Made by a program: the position numbers and the translations under genes | Notes under the pieces: model-generated | Told to the model about the DNA's origin: nothing | What the model saw: only the letters and a program-made list of their open reading frames with translations | Databases searched by the model: none | DNA from: Tepidimicrobium xylanilyticum | GTDB taxonomy: Bacteria > Bacillota > Clostridia > Tissierellales > Tepidimicrobiaceae | Assembly (NCBI RefSeq): GCF_900106765.1 | Contig: NZ_FNNG01000002.1 | Span: 248,001 to 312,000 of the forward strand | Direction: 5' to 3' | DNA: 64,000 nt | Shown: one piece after another, positions 8,107 through 15,723 of the stretch | Position numbering within the stretch: position 1 is the stretch's first letter | How the letters are laid out: each line of letters begins with the position of its first letter

Positions 8107-8135
8107 ATAATACCCTATTTTAATATTCTTGTCAA
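8107..8135 (-). promoter_or_regulatory. Consensus promoter of the DUF6530/GIY-YIG unit
   Basis: Minus-strand TTGACA (8135-8130), 17-base spacer, TATTAT (8112-8107). Confidence 0.8.
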
Positions 8136-8164
8136 TGCATGTGAAATAAATCCTTAAAACAAAA

Positions 8165-8212
8165 AACACCTTTAGCCAATTTAGTTATATAAATTAACTA
8201 AAGATGTTTTCG
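8165..8212 (-). terminator. Terminator after the sodium-pump unit
   Basis: On the minus strand ACATCTTTAG pairs with CTAAAGGTGT, with an inner AT-rich stem, and is followed by TTTTTTGTTTT. It lies about 40 bases beyond the small gene ending at 8251. Confidence 0.65.
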
Positions 8213-8250
8213 TTTACAATAATCTATTGCAGCTTACTTCTCATATCTTA

Positions 8251-8373
8251 TTAATTTGTGAATACCTTTCTCAAAACCCCTATACCAAAATATATTATTA
8301 CCATGGCAAAAAAAGTACTGCCAAGTCCATATGCTCCAATAGGCAATTTCTGTAAAAAAGCATCTATATTCAT
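8251..8373 (-). CDS. 40-residue single-span membrane protein, OadG-like gamma subunit candidate
   Basis: A small gene encoding 40 residues with one hydrophobic helix (LGSTFFAMVIIYFGIGVLRKVF) after a short acidic N-terminus. It has a textbook ribosome site AGGAGGAATAGT before ATG 8373, lies 27 bases after the OadB-like gene, and is followed by a terminator. Sodium-pump decarboxylases have a small gamma subunit with one N-terminal membrane span next to beta; this protein matches that position and topology but lacks the usual C-terminal soluble tail. It could anchor or stabilise the beta subunit. Confidence 0.7.
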   Translation of the reverse strand: MNIDAFLQKLPIGAYGLGSTFFAMVIIYFGIGVLRKVFTN

Positions 8374-8400
8374 ACTATTCCTCCTATGCTTAACTTTAAC

Positions 8401-9387
8401 CTATAATATTTTGCTTACCAGATTAATTATAAATCCACCAGCTATTACCGAGTCTATTTGACCCGTTACGTTTGCACCTACTGCATATATTAAAAGAAAA
8501 TTATGGGGGTTCTCTTGAATGCCCATCTTATGCACAACTCTAGCTGACATAGGAAAAGCTGAAATTCCTGCAGCCCCCACCATTGGATTAATATTCTTCT
8601 TGCTGAACAAGTTGATAATCTTAGCAAAAAGAACTCCGCCTACCGTATCAAATACAAAGGCAATCAATCCAAGGCATAATACCATGAGGGTTTCTTTCGT
8701 TAAGAAAAGTTCTGCTTGCATTTTAGTTGAAATAGTAATTCCTAAGAATATGGTTATAAAGTTTGCAAGGACATTTTGTGCGGTCTCGGACAGGGAGTTT
8801 AAAACTCCACATTCCCTAATTAAATTACCAAACATCAGAAATCCGATTAAAGCCACAGATTTTGATGCCATTATACCTGCTATGATGGTTACCAAAATTG
8901 GAAATAGTATTTTAGCCGTTTTAGAAACATCTTCCCTCCTAGCTTCCATCCTTATAAAGCGTTCTTTTCTGGTAGTCAGCTTTTTAATTACAAAAGGCTG
9001 AATTATTGGAACTAAGGCCATGTAAGAATAGGCTGCAACTACAATAGCTCCTATATAGTTTGAATTAAAATAGTTGGCCACAAATATTGAAGTAGGACCA
9101 TCTGCTGCTCCAAAGAATAACATCTTTGGGTTGGTTAACAAAGGCGTAAAATCAATCATTGCACCAATTCCTATGAATAGCAATAAAGGAAACAGTTCAT
9201 TAGATATACCAGCATCAAATAATACATCTATAATCTCTATCTCCTTTACTCCATCAATTACTTGAGTTACTGCACCAGATGAGGGTAGATTAACTAATAT
9301 GGTTCCAAACCCTATAGGTAGCAGTAAAGTTGGTTCCATATCTTTTTTGATTGCAAGATAAATCAATATCCCGCCTATAATCCACAT
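8401..9387 (-). CDS. Sodium-translocating decarboxylase beta subunit-like protein with internal deletion
   Basis: 328 residues of the OadB/GcdB/MmdB family, the membrane subunit that couples carboxybiotin decarboxylation to sodium export. Hallmarks are LLPIGFG near the N-terminus, GAMIDFTPLLTNP, ADGPT with the conserved Asp, AYSYMALVP(I)IQP and the C-terminal GANVTGQIDSVIAGG with the Asn and Ser used in sodium binding. In the family the GAA after the NP motif is followed by about 40 residues before the GGADGPT loop; here the two are joined directly (residues 93-97), so a membrane segment is missing. It starts at ATG 9387 in the same frame as the upstream gene, separated only by a stop codon and 16 codons. 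No biotin carrier or carboxyltransferase gene is near. Confidence 0.8.
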   Translation of the reverse strand: MWIIGGILIYLAIKKDMEPTLLLPIGFGTILVNLPSSGAVTQVIDGVKEIEIIDVLFDAGISNELFPLLLFIGIGAMIDFTPLLTNPKMLFFGAADGPTSIFVANYFNSNYIGAIVVAAYSYMALVPIIQPFVIKKLTTRKERFIRMEARREDVSKTAKILFPILVTIIAGIMASKSVALIGFLMFGNLIRECGVLNSLSETAQNVLANFITIFLGITISTKMQAELFLTKETLMVLCLGLIAFVFDTVGGVLFAKIINLFSKKNINPMVGAAGISAFPMSARVVHKMGIQENPHNFLLIYAVGANVTGQIDSVIAGGFIINLVSKIL

Positions 9388-9435
9388 AACTAGATAAACT
9401 AATAAACCGAATATAAATAAGTATTTTTCAACTTC

Positions 9436-10662
9436 TTACATAAATATAGTTACTAACTTGAATATCCAATTTGCTGCAATTCCTGCAATTATTCCACCTA
9501 TGGTATGACTAAGTATTGCCCTTCCTGTTAAGTTTCTAAAATTTAATCCATCCATCATAGCCACGTGAGTGCTTAAATAGCCACTCCAACACATGCACAT
9601 AGCTGTAAATACTGCAACATCATGGGCATAAGCTAGTCCTGCTTTAACCATATTAGCAGCTATTCCAATGGCAGCTCCAGCTGCTCCTAAAGCTGTAATA
9701 GGTACGGAAATAGCAGCTGAAGATGTAAATCCAAATAGGGGTTTAATTATAAAGCTTAACTTTTCACCAATCCAAGGAAATAGGCCTATTCCTTCATAGG
9801 CTCCTCCAGTATAGATGCCAGTTTCCAAAGGCCCGTTAGATAACATCATAACAATGCTGCATATAATTAGTACTCCCGGAATGATTGCAAAACCCACCTT
9901 AACGCCAGAAGCTCCTCCTTCCAATACTGCGTCCATTAAACGCTCTGCAATATTACCTTCTCTTACCTCCCTGAACTCCACTATATCATAATCATCTCCA
10001 TCAAATTCTTCTGCCTCTTCATCAATTCCATATATTTTTTTGGTATGTAAAAGCATTAGTCGAACAGATACAATACTTCCAATTATGGCTCCAATATTAC
10101 CAATTAGTACTGGCAGAATAAAGCTTTCTCCACTATAACTTGGTATTCCCATCATGAAAATAGAAACTATCAACCCCATTCCAAACGATGTCCCCAGATT
10201 AGTTAGTGCAGGCATCTGATATTTCTTAAAATACCTACGAAATCTTCTGTCTTCTGCTAAAGTTAATATAGCGGGATTGTCAGATAAATATGTAGTGAAC
10301 ACACTGATAACGCTTGCCCCAGGTAGACCATAAAGAGGTTTCATTAAGGATGATAACAATTTGTTTGCCAGGGAAATAACTCCAAATTCCGTTAGTATAC
10401 TCCCTATAGCCCCTGCTACTACAGCTATGGCCATTATCCGAAATACAGTGCTCATTAAAAGGTCATAAGCAGTGTTTAAAAGGGTGTTTATTGCATTTAT
10501 AAGACCCATTTTGTACCCTAAAACTCCAAAGAATAAAATAAGTGCTATTAAACATACAAACCCTTCTATACTAACAGCTCTTTTCAAATTCCTATTGGAA
10601 TTAGATTTTGCATCATAATTAGAGCCCATATTCTCAATGTTTCCCATAGAATGATTCTGCAT
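9436..10662 (-). CDS. Nucleoside-recognition/GATE-domain membrane protein (CD0519/CD1768-like)
   Basis: About 408 residues and around ten hydrophobic segments. Two similar halves contain gate-type motifs, such as TTYLSDNPAILTLAED followed by PALTNLGTSFGMG in the first and SGYLSTHVAMMDG in the second. This is the pattern of clostridial nucleoside-recognition (GATE) membrane proteins, likely transporters of unknown substrate. The start is set to ATG 10662, which has AGAGGAGT nine bases upstream; longer readings add an unlikely hydrophilic leader. It heads the unit with the OadB-like and 40-residue proteins, so it may use or influence a sodium gradient (inference). Confidence 0.7.
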   Translation of the reverse strand: MQNHSMGNIENMGSNYDAKSNSNRNLKRAVSIEGFVCLIALILFFGVLGYKMGLINAINTLLNTAYDLLMSTVFRIMAIAVVAGAIGSILTEFGVISLANKLLSSLMKPLYGLPGASVISVFTTYLSDNPAILTLAEDRRFRRYFKKYQMPALTNLGTSFGMGLIVSIFMMGIPSYSGESFILPVLIGNIGAIIGSIVSVRLMLLHTKKIYGIDEEAEEFDGDDYDIVEFREVREGNIAERLMDAVLEGGASGVKVGFAIIPGVLIICSIVMMLSNGPLETGIYTGGAYEGIGLFPWIGEKLSFIIKPLFGFTSSAAISVPITALGAAGAAIGIAANMVKAGLAYAHDVAVFTAMCMCWSGYLSTHVAMMDGLNFRNLTGRAILSHTIGGIIAGIAANWIFKLVTIFM

Positions 10663-10799
10663 CCATTCACACTCCTCTTTTAATAATTGATAAAAGAAAG
10701 CAAACTTATGCTTACTATGCAACTATTATTATATATTATTTTTTTACAAATATTTATTTTTTCAATATTTAAATAATTGAAAGCCCTCTTTAGTTAAAC

Positions 10800-10828
10800 T
10801 TGACAATATTATATCATTGTTGTATATT
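10800..10828 (+). promoter_or_regulatory. Promoter of the ferritin-like/VIT1 gene
   Basis: TTGACA (10800-10805), 17-base spacer, TATATT (10823-10828). The gene starts at 10884 after AGGAGGTG. Confidence 0.75.
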
Positions 10829-10883
10829 TGCCTTGAGTCTGCTTATTTAGAGGATTTCTGATACTGTTATAGGAGGTGTAAAC

Positions 10884-11771
10884 ATGGAAACTGATTCTAA
10901 AATATCAAAAAAAACATCACAAACCATTCTTAAACTCCAGCAAAACGAGATTACCGAACATGCTATCTACATGAATTTAGCCAAGAGAGTTAAAAAACAA
11001 GGGGATAGAGAAATACTTCAGCGTATTGGAAGGGAAGAAGGAATGCATAGTAAGCTATGGAGCAAATATACCAAAAGAGAACTTAAACCACAAAAGTTAA
11101 AAGTTACTATATATTCATTATTAAGCATAATACTAGGATATACTTTCGTCATTAAATTAATGGAAAAAGGAGAAGTAGTATCTCAAAATAGCTATGCACT
11201 GCTGACTAAAGAGGTTCCTGAAGCTCATAAGATATATCTCGATGAACAGAAACACGAAGAAGCTCTCATAAATATGCTAGATGAAGACCGCTTGCAATAC
11301 GTTGGTTCCATGGTTTTAGGATTAAATGACGCATTGGTAGAGTTAACTGGAACTCTGGCAGGATTGAGTTTTGCTCTGCAAAACAATAAATTAGTAGCTT
11401 TATCCGGACTAATTACAGGAATATCGGCAACATTGTCAATGGCATCATCTGAATACTTATCTGCTAGATCCGAAGGCAATGCCGATGCTAAAAAATCCGC
11501 CCTATATACTGGAGTAATGTATATCGTTGCAGTAATATTGTTAGTATTACCATATCTAATATTCCCAAACAGCAAATACATACACGCTTTAGTTACCATG
11601 TTAATAATAGTAGTACTAATAATATTATCTTTTACCTATTATATATCAGTAGCAAAAGACTTGCCCTTTAAGAAGAGATTTTTAGAAATGGCTACAATAA
11701 GCCTTTCTGTAGCTGGATTATCCTTTATAGTTGGTATACTAGTTAAGAAATTCTTAGGTATAGATATTTAA
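10884..11771 (+). CDS. Ferritin-like/VIT1-CCC1 fusion, membrane iron or manganese exporter
   Basis: 295 residues. Residues 10-130 are a rubrerythrin/ferritin-like four-helix region with metal-ligand patterns E-x6-Y near the start, GREEGMHSKLW and DEQKHEEAL. Residues 140-295 are the VIT1/CCC1 transporter domain: LVLGLNDALVELTGTLAG, GISATLSMASSEYLS and three further membrane helices. Proteins of this build (MbfA type) bind ferrous iron at the cytosolic ferritin-like domain and export it. It stands alone on the plus strand, convergent with the cobalamin operon, with its own promoter. A role in iron or peroxide defence is likely (inference from family). Confidence 0.88.
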   Translation: METDSKISKKTSQTILKLQQNEITEHAIYMNLAKRVKKQGDREILQRIGREEGMHSKLWSKYTKRELKPQKLKVTIYSLLSIILGYTFVIKLMEKGEVVSQNSYALLTKEVPEAHKIYLDEQKHEEALINMLDEDRLQYVGSMVLGLNDALVELTGTLAGLSFALQNNKLVALSGLITGISATLSMASSEYLSARSEGNADAKKSALYTGVMYIVAVILLVLPYLIFPNSKYIHALVTMLIIVVLIILSFTYYISVAKDLPFKKRFLEMATISLSVAGLSFIVGILVKKFLGIDI

Positions 11772-11792
11772 TGGGATGGCTAGCCATCCCAT
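11771..11792. terminator. Shared bidirectional terminator hairpin
   Basis: ATGGGATGGCTAGCCATCCCAT is a perfect inverted repeat lying between the convergent stop codons at 11771 and 11792-11794. T tracts are weak on both sides. Confidence 0.6.
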
Positions 11793-12052
11793 TATGTATT
11801 CGTTCTCCTTTTTTGCTTGTTTATTTCCATTATTTTTTCATTTATATAGTCATAACCCCTTGGACTGTGAGGTATTAAGCAGTCAGTGCAGTCCTTTATT
11901 CCATTATTGTCAAAGTAGTTTCCCCCACATTCTTCCAAAAAATATAGGGGACAATAACAGAACAAGCAATTAAAATTTTCTTCATCTTTTACATTATGAC
12001 AAGGAAAATATTCACAATCGATGTTTCTATAGAATCTATAGGAATTTTTCAT
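11792..12052 (-). CDS. Cysteine-rich small metal-binding protein of the cobalamin operon
   Basis: 86 residues with nine cysteines in a regular layout: CEYFPCH, CLFCYCPLY, EECGG, CTDC. This matches the cysteine-rich small domain (PF04071 by recall), a presumed zinc-binding module repeatedly found beside or fused to cobalamin synthesis genes. Its role is unproven. It is the last gene of the long cbi operon, overlaps the end of cbiJ by 17 bases and has GGAGG before its ATG. A terminator follows directly. Confidence 0.8.
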   Translation of the reverse strand: MKNSYRFYRNIDCEYFPCHNVKDEENFNCLFCYCPLYFLEECGGNYFDNNGIKDCTDCLIPHSPRGYDYINEKIMEINKQKRRTNT

Positions 12053-12782
12053 CCTTATGCCTCCTTATTATTTCTTCTATGGCATCCAAGTTGTCATATC
12101 CTTCTTCCATTTCCCTCCCTACTACAATCGGAATTATTCCTAACTCTTCACAGGCCTTTATTTTTTCTAAGGTGCCTCCTTCGTCTCCGCTATCCTTCAT
12201 AACTACATAATCTACCTGATACTCTTTAAACATGGCTTTATTAAAATCTTTAGTAAATGGCCCTAAAACTGCAACTATATCCCTTAGTTTAATATCATAT
12301 TTCCTACATATTTCGATACTTTCCAATGCTGGAAGTACTCTATAGATGAATCTATTTTCACCTCGTATATTTTCAAAATCCCCTATATTCTTTGACCCTG
12401 TAGTAAAAAATATCGTTCCTTGCAATTTAGAAATATAGTCATAGGCTTCTTCATAATTTTTTAAATATATGGCCTTAGTTTTAGGACCTACTTTCCTTCT
12501 AATATATCTTATATACCTTATATCCTTTTCTGCAGCTACTTTCTTTGCATTTTCTGTAACTTCCTCTGCATAAGGATGGGTTAAGTCGACTATTAAAGAT
12601 ATGTTGTTTTTAGCAATAAATTTTACCATATCCTTATAGCCCATTCTTCCAATATGAAGGTTTGAACCTTGGATAAACTCCTTCCCACTAACCGTCGCAA
12701 CGGTAATAACAAAATTTTCTAAATCCTTTATTCTATCTATAAGCTTTCTAGATTCACTGGTTCCACCTATTATTCAAATCAT
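12036..12782 (-). CDS. cbiJ: Precorrin-6A / cobalt-precorrin-6A reductase, without a normal start
   Basis: Reduces (cobalt-)precorrin-6A with NAD(P)H. The family's N-terminal nucleotide loop, read as IIGGTSESRKL, is encoded in frame, as are LTHPYAEEVTENA and FTTGSKN later. However, the reading frame begins ATG-ATT-TGA-ATA-ATA-GGT: a UGA stop sits at codon 3, where relatives have a Leu. The first clean ATG is at 12644, which would remove the nucleotide-binding loop and about 46 residues. The frame is otherwise open to the end, for a full length of about 247 codons. Either a very recent TTA/TTG to TGA change, start at the rare AUA codon 12773, or a sequence error. The ATG (12782) overlaps the end of cbiG. 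Confidence 0.75.
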
Positions 12783-13801
12783 TCTTTGTAAGCCTCCTTT
12801 GCTATGGATAAGGTTATCCCATCTTTTTTGATTTTTGCAGCTAACATCTTTCCACCTAATAGGTAAGCAGAGGGTTCTGATACCGAGTATACTCCTATGG
12901 TTTCCTTTACAAAATGGGATTTTGGAAATTTATCCTCAATCTCTTTTATTTCCTCCAAGGAAAAAATTTTTAAAGGACAATTAAAGTAATTACAAGCTTC
13001 TATTATACCGGTTTCTCCCCTTTTTACTTCTACAGTTCCTATTGTCTTAATTCCTTTAGGTGATAAACTCAATCGGCCCAATGTATTTTCAATTAACTCT
13101 ATTATTCTTTTCCCTTCTACATTCTTTCTACAGCCAATGCCTATATTTATATTTTTAGGTATAAGAAGACAGTATTTATTAGAAGGAATTTTTATCCCTG
13201 TTTTAGAACTTACTATAATAATTCCTTCAATGGAAGGGTCTATATCTTTAGGATTGCTTAATATTGTTAAATTGTCGTAGTCAATAATTTCTTCCATTTC
13301 TGAATAAAAACCTACTTTACTTCCATTTACCATCATGGCAGTAATTTCCTTTATACTATCCTTATTTTCCATATGATAATTGTTTTTTATGGCAAAAAGG
13401 TCTATGGATTCTATATCCCTGTTATCTGAAGCAGTAGTAATAACGGGAATAGCTTTTAAAGTGCTTCCTACCCATTGGGCTAATTCATTAGCGCCCCCTA
13501 TATGCCCTGATAAAAGGCTAATAGCAAATTTGCCCCCATCATCTACTACAACTACAGCGGGATCTTGAGTTTTATCTCTAATGTAGGGCTTCATAAATCT
13601 AACAGCAATGCCTGTAGCAGATATGAAAATTAAGCCTTCATATTCCTTTACTAAATAAGGCATTATGGATTTTACACCTCCATTGATTTCGTTATTAATA
13701 AAGTGATAAATAGTGTATCTATTTGCCCTAGAACTTAATTTTACTAATTTATTCCCTATTTCTTTTCCCCTTTGAGTAAAGGATACACAGGCAATTTTCA
13801 T
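12779..13801 (-). CDS. cbiG: Cobalt-precorrin-5A hydrolase
   Basis: 340 residues. CbiG opens the delta-lactone of cobalt-precorrin-5A and releases acetaldehyde in the anaerobic cobalamin route. The N-terminal domain has FISATGIAVRF and DDGGKFAISLLSGHIGGANELA, the strongest family signature. The C-terminal domain has NIGIGCRKN and the SVSEPSAYL segment. Its ATG overlaps the cbiF stop by four bases (ATGA), and its own stop overlaps the abnormal start of cbiJ. No anomaly is seen within it. Confidence 0.92.
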   Translation of the reverse strand: MKIACVSFTQRGKEIGNKLVKLSSRANRYTIYHFINNEINGGVKSIMPYLVKEYEGLIFISATGIAVRFMKPYIRDKTQDPAVVVVDDGGKFAISLLSGHIGGANELAQWVGSTLKAIPVITTASDNRDIESIDLFAIKNNYHMENKDSIKEITAMMVNGSKVGFYSEMEEIIDYDNLTILSNPKDIDPSIEGIIIVSSKTGIKIPSNKYCLLIPKNINIGIGCRKNVEGKRIIELIENTLGRLSLSPKGIKTIGTVEVKRGETGIIEACNYFNCPLKIFSLEEIKEIEDKFPKSHFVKETIGVYSVSEPSAYLLGGKMLAAKIKKDGITLSIAKEAYKE

Positions 13802-14553
13802 TTAGAGGCCTCCCTATATTCATGTGAAAAAGATGGGTCATACAGTTTAGATCTTTCATATTCTCCTTTTATAAAATCCCCTACTAGTATTAAGGCTGTT
13901 TTAGTAATTCCTGCCCTTTCTACCTTTTCTTTTATATCCTTTAGAGTTCCAATAATTATTTTCTCATCTTCCCAAGTAACCTTGTACACTACTGCCACTG
14001 GCACATCTTCTCTTCCATAACCCTTTTTTAACTTTTCTACTAGCCTATCCATATATCTTACCGATAGAAATAAGGCCATTGAAGCCTTATGTTTGGCAAG
14101 TAGTTCTAAACTCTCTTCTTCTGGTACTTTGGTTTTTCCTTCTATTCTTGTTAGAATAATAGTTTGGCTTACATTAGGCAGTGTAAACTCCCTTTTTATG
14201 GCAGAACAAGCAGCAGTAAAGGAACTAACGCCAGGAATAACTTCATAATCTATACCTTTTTCATCTAATAAATCCATCTGTTCCCTTATAGCTCCATAGA
14301 TAGTAGGATCTCCTGTATGTAGCCTTACTACTTTTAATTCTTTTCTTGCTGCCTTCTCCATTTTGTCTACTATTTCCTCCAAAGTCATGGAAGCACTATT
14401 GTATATTTCACAAGAATCTTTACAACATTTCAAATGATCCTTCGATACCAAACTCCCTGTATAAATGACCATATCTGCTTCTTGAAGTAGCTTTCTTCCT
14501 TTAACAGTTATTAAATCTGTATTTCCAGGTCCTGCACCTACAAAACTAATCAT
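13798..14553 (-). CDS. cbiF: Cobalt-precorrin-4 C11-methyltransferase
   Basis: 251 residues of the tetrapyrrole methylase family, using S-adenosylmethionine. The N-terminus has the glycine-rich FVGAGPGNTDLITVKG loop and IYTGSLV. RLHTGDPTIYGAI and EVIPGVSSFTAACS are the other conserved blocks, and the C-terminus has the TKTALILVGDF strand. Size and motifs match CbiF/CobM. It starts with ATG 38 bases after cbiT, with GGAGGACAATAA as ribosome site, and ends in a four-base overlap with cbiG. Confidence 0.93.
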   Translation of the reverse strand: MISFVGAGPGNTDLITVKGRKLLQEADMVIYTGSLVSKDHLKCCKDSCEIYNSASMTLEEIVDKMEKAARKELKVVRLHTGDPTIYGAIREQMDLLDEKGIDYEVIPGVSSFTAACSAIKREFTLPNVSQTIILTRIEGKTKVPEEESLELLAKHKASMALFLSVRYMDRLVEKLKKGYGREDVPVAVVYKVTWEDEKIIIGTLKDIKEKVERAGITKTALILVGDFIKGEYERSKLYDPSFSHEYREASK

Positions 14554-14591
14554 TTATTGTCCTCCTTCCTAAGTAAAGGAATTTGCTATAT

Positions 14592-15140
14592 TTATCTTTT
14601 AACTCCTTTTACTATGAATATGGGGTTATTTCCTCTCATAAGTCCTATATGATCCATATAGGAAGATTGGATAAGCTGAACTTCAACATCAATATATCCA
14701 TAATCCTTTAATAACTGGAGAAAATGGTTTAAATTTTTTAGAGTTACAAAATTGGCACATAGTATGCCTTCTAGTTCCAAATGATCCTTTAAGTATTCAA
14801 ATATGTTTTCTAACCTGCCATCACTACCTCCTAGGAAACACTTATTAAACTTTATATTGGGTAAGGCATCGGGCGCTTCCCCGTGGATTAAATCTAAATT
14901 TACATTAAATTTGCTTTTGTTTTCTTTTATAATATCTATAGCTTCTTTATTCTTTTCTATGGCCCAAACCCTTGCTCCTTGTAAGCTTGCTTCTATGGAT
15001 ATGCTTCCTGTACCTGCACCAATGTCTAGTAGCCTGTCTCCTTTTTCGATGGATAAATAAGCCATAGTAAGCACTCGAATATTGAACTTAGTCAGGGGAA
15101 CTTTCCCACGTATAAATTCTTCATCTCTAATCCATCTCAT
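14592..15140 (-). CDS. cbiT: Cobalt-precorrin-6B C15-methyltransferase (decarboxylating)
   Basis: 182 residues. It is a class I S-adenosylmethionine methyltransferase with LLDIGAGTGSISIEASL as motif I, then AIEKNKEA, and the CbiT opening MRWIRDEEFIRGKVPLTK. With CbiE it carries out the paired C5/C15 methylations and the decarboxylation of the acetate side chain. Its start overlaps the end of cbiE by 14 bases. In many organisms CbiE and CbiT are fused as CobL; here they are separate and the CbiT part is intact. Confidence 0.93.
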   Translation of the reverse strand: MRWIRDEEFIRGKVPLTKFNIRVLTMAYLSIEKGDRLLDIGAGTGSISIEASLQGARVWAIEKNKEAIDIIKENKSKFNVNLDLIHGEAPDALPNIKFNKCFLGGSDGRLENIFEYLKDHLELEGILCANFVTLKNLNHFLQLLKDYGYIDVEVQLIQSSYMDHIGLMRGNNPIFIVKGVKR

Positions 15141-15723
15141 TCTCTATCACCACCACAGCTAAAGGAGAAATATCATCTATTTTTTCTCCTACTTCCTTCT
15201 TTATTATTTTTTCATCCTCATAAGAAAGATTGAATCCTGTATATATCCTACCTTTTATTCCTACTTCATATAATCTATTAGAAATTTTAGAAGGAGTATT
15301 TTCTTCATCGGTAAGAACTATAGATAATTTATGATCTTTCACAGTTTCTAAGTTTCCATCCCTTCCATGCAAAGATATAAAATTTGCCTCATGCCAGCTT
15401 TTATAAAGTCTTGCCATCATATATTGGAAAGATGATATCCCAGGCATTATCTTCTCAATCTTTATATTCCTTCCCTTAAGATATTCAACAATTCCATAAA
15501 AACAAGGGTCTCCTGAGGCTAGTATCAAAATATCATCATATTCTTTAAGAAAATAATCTATATGAGTAACCTTATTTATGGTTTTTATATCCTCTCTAAT
15601 ATGCTTTAATGAACTAGAAACCCTTCCAAAGGCTACCACCTTATCAAACTTTTTTATTGCCTCCTTTACTTCCACAGTTAAATACTTAGGATTTCCGGGA
15701 CCTATGCCAGCTACTACTACCCC
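15127..15723 (-). CDS. cbiE: Cobalt-precorrin-7 C5-methyltransferase, start out of register
   Basis: Tetrapyrrole methylase acting at C5. The conserved N-terminus, read as GVVVAGIGPGNPKYLTVEVKE, is encoded in frame from 15723, but no ATG, GTG or TTG precedes it: the frame begins TAA-TAT-GGG. The first usable start is GTG 15675, which would cut off the glycine-rich GIGPG loop needed for S-adenosylmethionine binding. The upstream cbiD ends ATG-GGG-TAG in the neighbouring frame, so one extra G, or a -1 slip of a Gly-tRNA on GGGG at the cbiD stop, would join CbiD to CbiE. Later motifs (ASGDPCFYGI, IMPGISSFQYM) are intact. Either frameshift expression, a sequence indel or incipient loss. Confidence 0.78.
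   Translation of the reverse strand, partial: GVVVAGIGPGNPKYLTVEVKEAIKKFDKVVAFGRVSSSLKHIREDIKTINKVTHIDYFLKEYDDILILASGDPCFYGIVEYLKGRNIKIEKIMPGISSFQYMMARLYKSWHEANFISLHGRDGNLETVKDHKLSIVLTDEENTPSKISNRLYEVGIKGRIYTGFNLSYEDEKIIKKEVGEKIDDISPLAVVVIENEMD

Noticed and set aside
11776-12202. Plus-strand open frames opposite the Cys-rich gene and cbiJ
   Set aside because: They are antisense shadows of genes with clear family motifs, and have no ribosome site.
12774-12776. Selenocysteine at the UGA of cbiJ
   Set aside because: CbiJ proteins have Leu, not Cys, at this place, and no SECIS-like hairpin is visible just downstream.
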